Part shown: in pieces, positions 61,162 to 64,000 of the stretch
Numbering within the stretch: the first letter of the stretch is position 1
Layout: each line of letters begins with the position of its first letter
Origin: Eucalyptus grandis
Lineage: Eukaryota > Streptophyta > Magnoliopsida > Myrtales > Myrtaceae
NCBI RefSeq assembly: GCF_016545825.1
Contig: NC_052620.1
Location: 10,168,001 to 10,232,000 of the forward strand
Direction: 5' to 3'
DNA length: 64,000 nucleotides
Notes under the pieces: model-generated
The model's input: only the letters and a program-made list of their open reading frames with translations
Told to the model about the DNA's origin: nothing
The model's database searches: none
Program-made: the position numbers and the translations under genes

Positions 61162-62200
61162 CAAGCAATGCTAAATCCTTACCCTATTTTTTTATTGAAT
61201 GATATCTCATCTCGCAAAACAATATAAAGGATCCGATTTCAAGAAAAAAAAAAGGATGCTTTGATTTTATTAACAAATGATTAGGGCACATCATTTAGCA
61301 AATAAGGTTTCGTAGACTTTCCTAGTACATGAGAATCCATCAAAGCAAAAATATGTATAATTGGCATTTTACTAAAATTTGTAAGTCATATAATAGATAT
61401 GCCTAATGGCATGAAATGCCGTATCTATGCTCTCTTTCTCATGTTCTAACTTCAGTGCCTATCTTCGGTCTTAAAGTGGGTGTATGCCTATGAGTAGCTA
61501 TTTAATGTTGCTGTTCCAGTGTAAAGAAACTAAGGGGACAAAAAAACATTAACTATTGTTATGTAATGGTGCTGACGTGTCATTAACCCTAGTTAGGTTA
61601 AACTCTCGCAATCGAATTATTTTACACCAATATTGAAGTCGACAGTCCGTGTTAAAAGAATTCCCCTGTCATCGGATTTTGAAACATTGGTTCCACATGA
61701 CATGAAAACTATAAGGCTGTCAAAAACTATAAAATTTCCTAAATTAGGTGTTTTAACAAGCCCCTTTGAGGCATTAGGTAACACAATCCTTTCAATTAAT
61801 TGAGGTTTCTCGAAGCAAGTAACCTGCGGAGCTGCACCATTAATTGATGCCATACCCAAGAACTAAATGTGTAGGTGGAGACCTCACCACCGGGCCTTGA
61901 CATTCCCTTCATTAATGTTTTAGCTCAGGGACCACCCTAGTAAGACCGCCCTAGGGGATTTAATTAGGTGCACTGTCCCTGTCTCTGATTTGGTGCATGA
62001 ACCCTCCGACATAACACTGCAAGATTTTCGCAACAATGGAAAATCAGATGTAAGAATTTAATTGGTCCGCCTCCCGAAACCCATGCAGATTCCACACATC
62101 ACTTAAAAAAATGCCTCAAAGAATTGTTTGAACGATAACTTGTGTGAGAAGTAAATCATAAATCATGCCAATTTCTCTAGTGTGTTGACACAGAATTCAC
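61162..62200. other. Spacer with an unassigned 80-codon frame (61617-61859, -)
   Basis: The minus-strand frame starts MGMASINGAAPQV, has balanced codon composition and moderate GC for this area, and ends DFNIGVK. I recognise no family and see no introns or a clear promoter. It could be a gene remnant or chance. Confidence 0.2.
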
Positions 62201-62204
62201 TGCA

Positions 62205-62690
62205 AAAAGCAAGCTATCAAACAACAATAAACAAACCAAGAAAATAGATAGGATACCGAATATATGTGATTTGGTCGTGACCACACTAGGAAGAGAGCAA
62301 CACATGGTCAAATTATAGTAATGCAACGGATATTACAACCACATCTAAGTCGCTCAAACATTCTTAGTGTTTTCCGACTCTTAATTATACTAAATAACTC
62401 ATAAAATGTTTAGTGCTCCCATCTCACAATACAATATCTAAAAAAAATGAAAGAATACACAAATCTTACAAGAAGATTTATTGCCTTCAAAACACTTACA
62501 ATTTCTTTATGATGTAATTCACGAGGATGTTGTGCATTTAATTGTTATGGCCAAAATCTCCATTTTCTAATTCGGCAAAAACCAAAACTTACCACTTAAA
62601 TTAGGAATGCGCTCAAATAAAGAAACTTATTTGGATCGGATTTCCTTTACAAGCTCATATTTGATATTATTCTCAATAAATTTTACAAGT
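62205..62690 (-). mobile_element. Solo LTR related to the 54-57 kb copia element
   Basis: It shares the order of blocks seen in the copia LTRs: GATACCGAATATATGTGATTT, GAGAGCAACA, CCACATCTAAGTCGCTCAA, CAATTTCTTTATGATGTAATTCAC, GGATTTCCTTTACAAGCTCA. No internal sequence or partner LTR follows on either side. Confidence 0.6.
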
Positions 62691-62868
62691 ATAGAACGTG
62701 ATAATTTATTCTGTTACTTATTTTGATGATAAGACTTAAATCATGTCAGTATAAAAAAAAAAAAAAAAAAAGGGAATGAATTCACAGAGTATAAAATCAG
62801 AGTTTCAGGGTACATATATGTAAAGAATGAAATGAGCCATTGTGGAACTTGCTACAACAAAGAATCAT

Positions 62869-63643
62869 CTTAACTACCAAAAAAGTCCTAAATTTATTGC
62901 ACTCATGCCAATTCAATTCTAAATCTTTCAATTTGACTAATTTAGCCCAAAACATTTTGACTATTTGCCAATTCATCCTAAATATTTCAATGATACCAAT
63001 TTAGTCCTATACATTTTGATAATATACCAATTTAGTCATTCTAACTAATTTTGGTCAGAAACTGCGAAAGTCTTAGTCAAGTCAGTGCCGATTTTTGTAC
63101 ATGATAAGACCAACACTAATGTGGACAATTTCTAGGGCATTGGCATAGATTATCCTTGCTGCCCACAAGCAAGGGTTGGCAACCTTTGCTCATGTTGAGG
63201 AGAGAGCTACGATGCCCTTACCCAAATTAGATAAGTGCATCACGACTCTTGCCTATACTAGGCAAGGGTCACTAGCCCTTGCCAGCCTAGGGTTAGGAAA
63301 AGAAAAAGAAAGAAAACAATAATAAAATATATAAAAAAAAATATCTATGTCAACATCAACCATTCTATATAGGATGACTAGTGCTAATTAGATCATCGCA
63401 TTAGCAATTTTGGCTTAAATTGGCCGGAATGACTAAATTGGCAGATCATCAAAAAGTTTAGGACTAAATTAGCATAATTGAAAGGCTTAGGATTAATGTG
63501 GCAAATCGTCAAAAGATTTGGACTAAATTGACATAGTTGAAAGGTTTATGATTGAATTGAGAAATCGTCAAAAGGTTGAAATGTTTTAGAATTGAATTGA
63601 CACAAATGTAATAAATTTTTAACTTTTTGGGTAATTTTCCCAG
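62869..63643. mobile_element. Foldback/Mutator-like MITE (about 0.77 kb) with 10-bp duplication
   Basis: Left arm 62877-63070 and right arm 63400-63632 are reverse complements, themselves built of about 40-bp units (CCAATTTAGTCCTA...TTTTGA). The right end has the extended terminus CTGGGAAAATTACCCAAAAAG on the complement. The element is flanked by AAAGAATCAT at 62859-62868 and 63644-63653, a 9-10-bp target duplication as made by Mutator-type elements. The centre has no frame. Confidence 0.8.
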
Positions 63644-63653
63644 AAAGAATCAT

Positions 63654-64000
63654 GCCCAATGTGATCTTGGGTAAACTTTGCGACAAACTTTGCACTAAGG
63701 ACTTTCCGAGGAGAGGAATAGGAAGGCAATCGAGTTGACACAATTTAGTGCTCAAGTTCGACTCAAATTTACTCGATTTGAATATTCAAGGCTTGCTACT
63801 CATATCAGACTCGATCAATTCAAGCTTGAACTCGAGTTGACTCTATAAGTCAATAGATTTCAATTAAAAACCTTCAAATGGAGTTGGATTTAAAAAAAAA
63901 TCACTATAATTGAAAATTCAATAGTTTTATGTATTTTGTTGTGTTTATTGATGTTTATATAATATAAATATCTTTATTCAATTACTTGATTGCACTCGCA
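63654..64000. other. Window end, AT-rich; CTCGAGTT-type short repeats
   Basis: Phrases such as CTCAAGTTCGACTCAAA and CTTGAACTCGAGTTGAC resemble low-copy dispersed plant repeats with CTCGAG cores. No gene is seen. Confidence 0.3.

Overview
The window is nuclear DNA of a flowering plant. Genes are split by GT-AG introns, the intergenic DNA is AT-rich with many (CT/GA)n microsatellites, and degenerate Ty1/copia and Ty3/gypsy retrotransposons, SINE-like copies and MITEs are abundant. The protein families seen (DUF630/632, DREB A-6 AP2/ERF, plant trehalose-phosphate phosphatase) and the repeat-rich layout fit a eudicot. I do not assign a species.

Genes. Only three genes are convincing. (1) The 3' end of a DUF630/DUF632 gene (396-1694, +) enters from the left. 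(2) A RAP2.4-like DREB A-6 transcription factor (6165-7214, -) is encoded in one uninterrupted exon, with a TATA box and a GA-repeat leader. (3) A trehalose-6-phosphate phosphatase gene (43848-46702, -) has 11 coding exons giving 374 aa. All catalytic motifs are intact and its last intron is of the GC-AG type.

Layout. 1-1990: end of the DUF632 gene. 2-6 kb: intergenic. 6.1-7.7 kb: AP2/ERF gene. 7.86-8.79 kb: foldback element. 9.3-9.95 kb: GC-rich island. 11.5-18 kb: gypsy relics and AT-rich DNA. 18.7-23.6 kb: a copia element split by a roughly 3.2-kb LTR-like insertion. 24.8-42.3 kb: a large, old inverted duplication that carries TPP pseudogene fragments at its two outer ends. Its left arm is interrupted by a 4.6-kb palindrome whose empty site is readable in the right arm. 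42.3-47.4 kb: the TPP gene and promoter. 47.7-51 kb: tandem repeats, a LINE-like tail and a SINE. 53.6-63.7 kb: a graveyard of MITEs, minus-strand copia elements, a miniature LTR element, a solo LTR and two more foldback elements.

The three genes act in unrelated processes (plasma-membrane/signalling-associated DUF632 family, stress transcription, trehalose-6-phosphate sugar signalling), so no pathway links them. The most striking feature is structural: nested inverted repeats at several scales (0.5-0.9 kb foldbacks, a 4.6-kb palindrome, a roughly 17-kb inverted duplication). If transcribed, these could make long hairpin RNAs. One of them contains TPP-derived sequence next to the functional TPP gene. 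All percent-identity impressions and alignment edges come from reading by eye.
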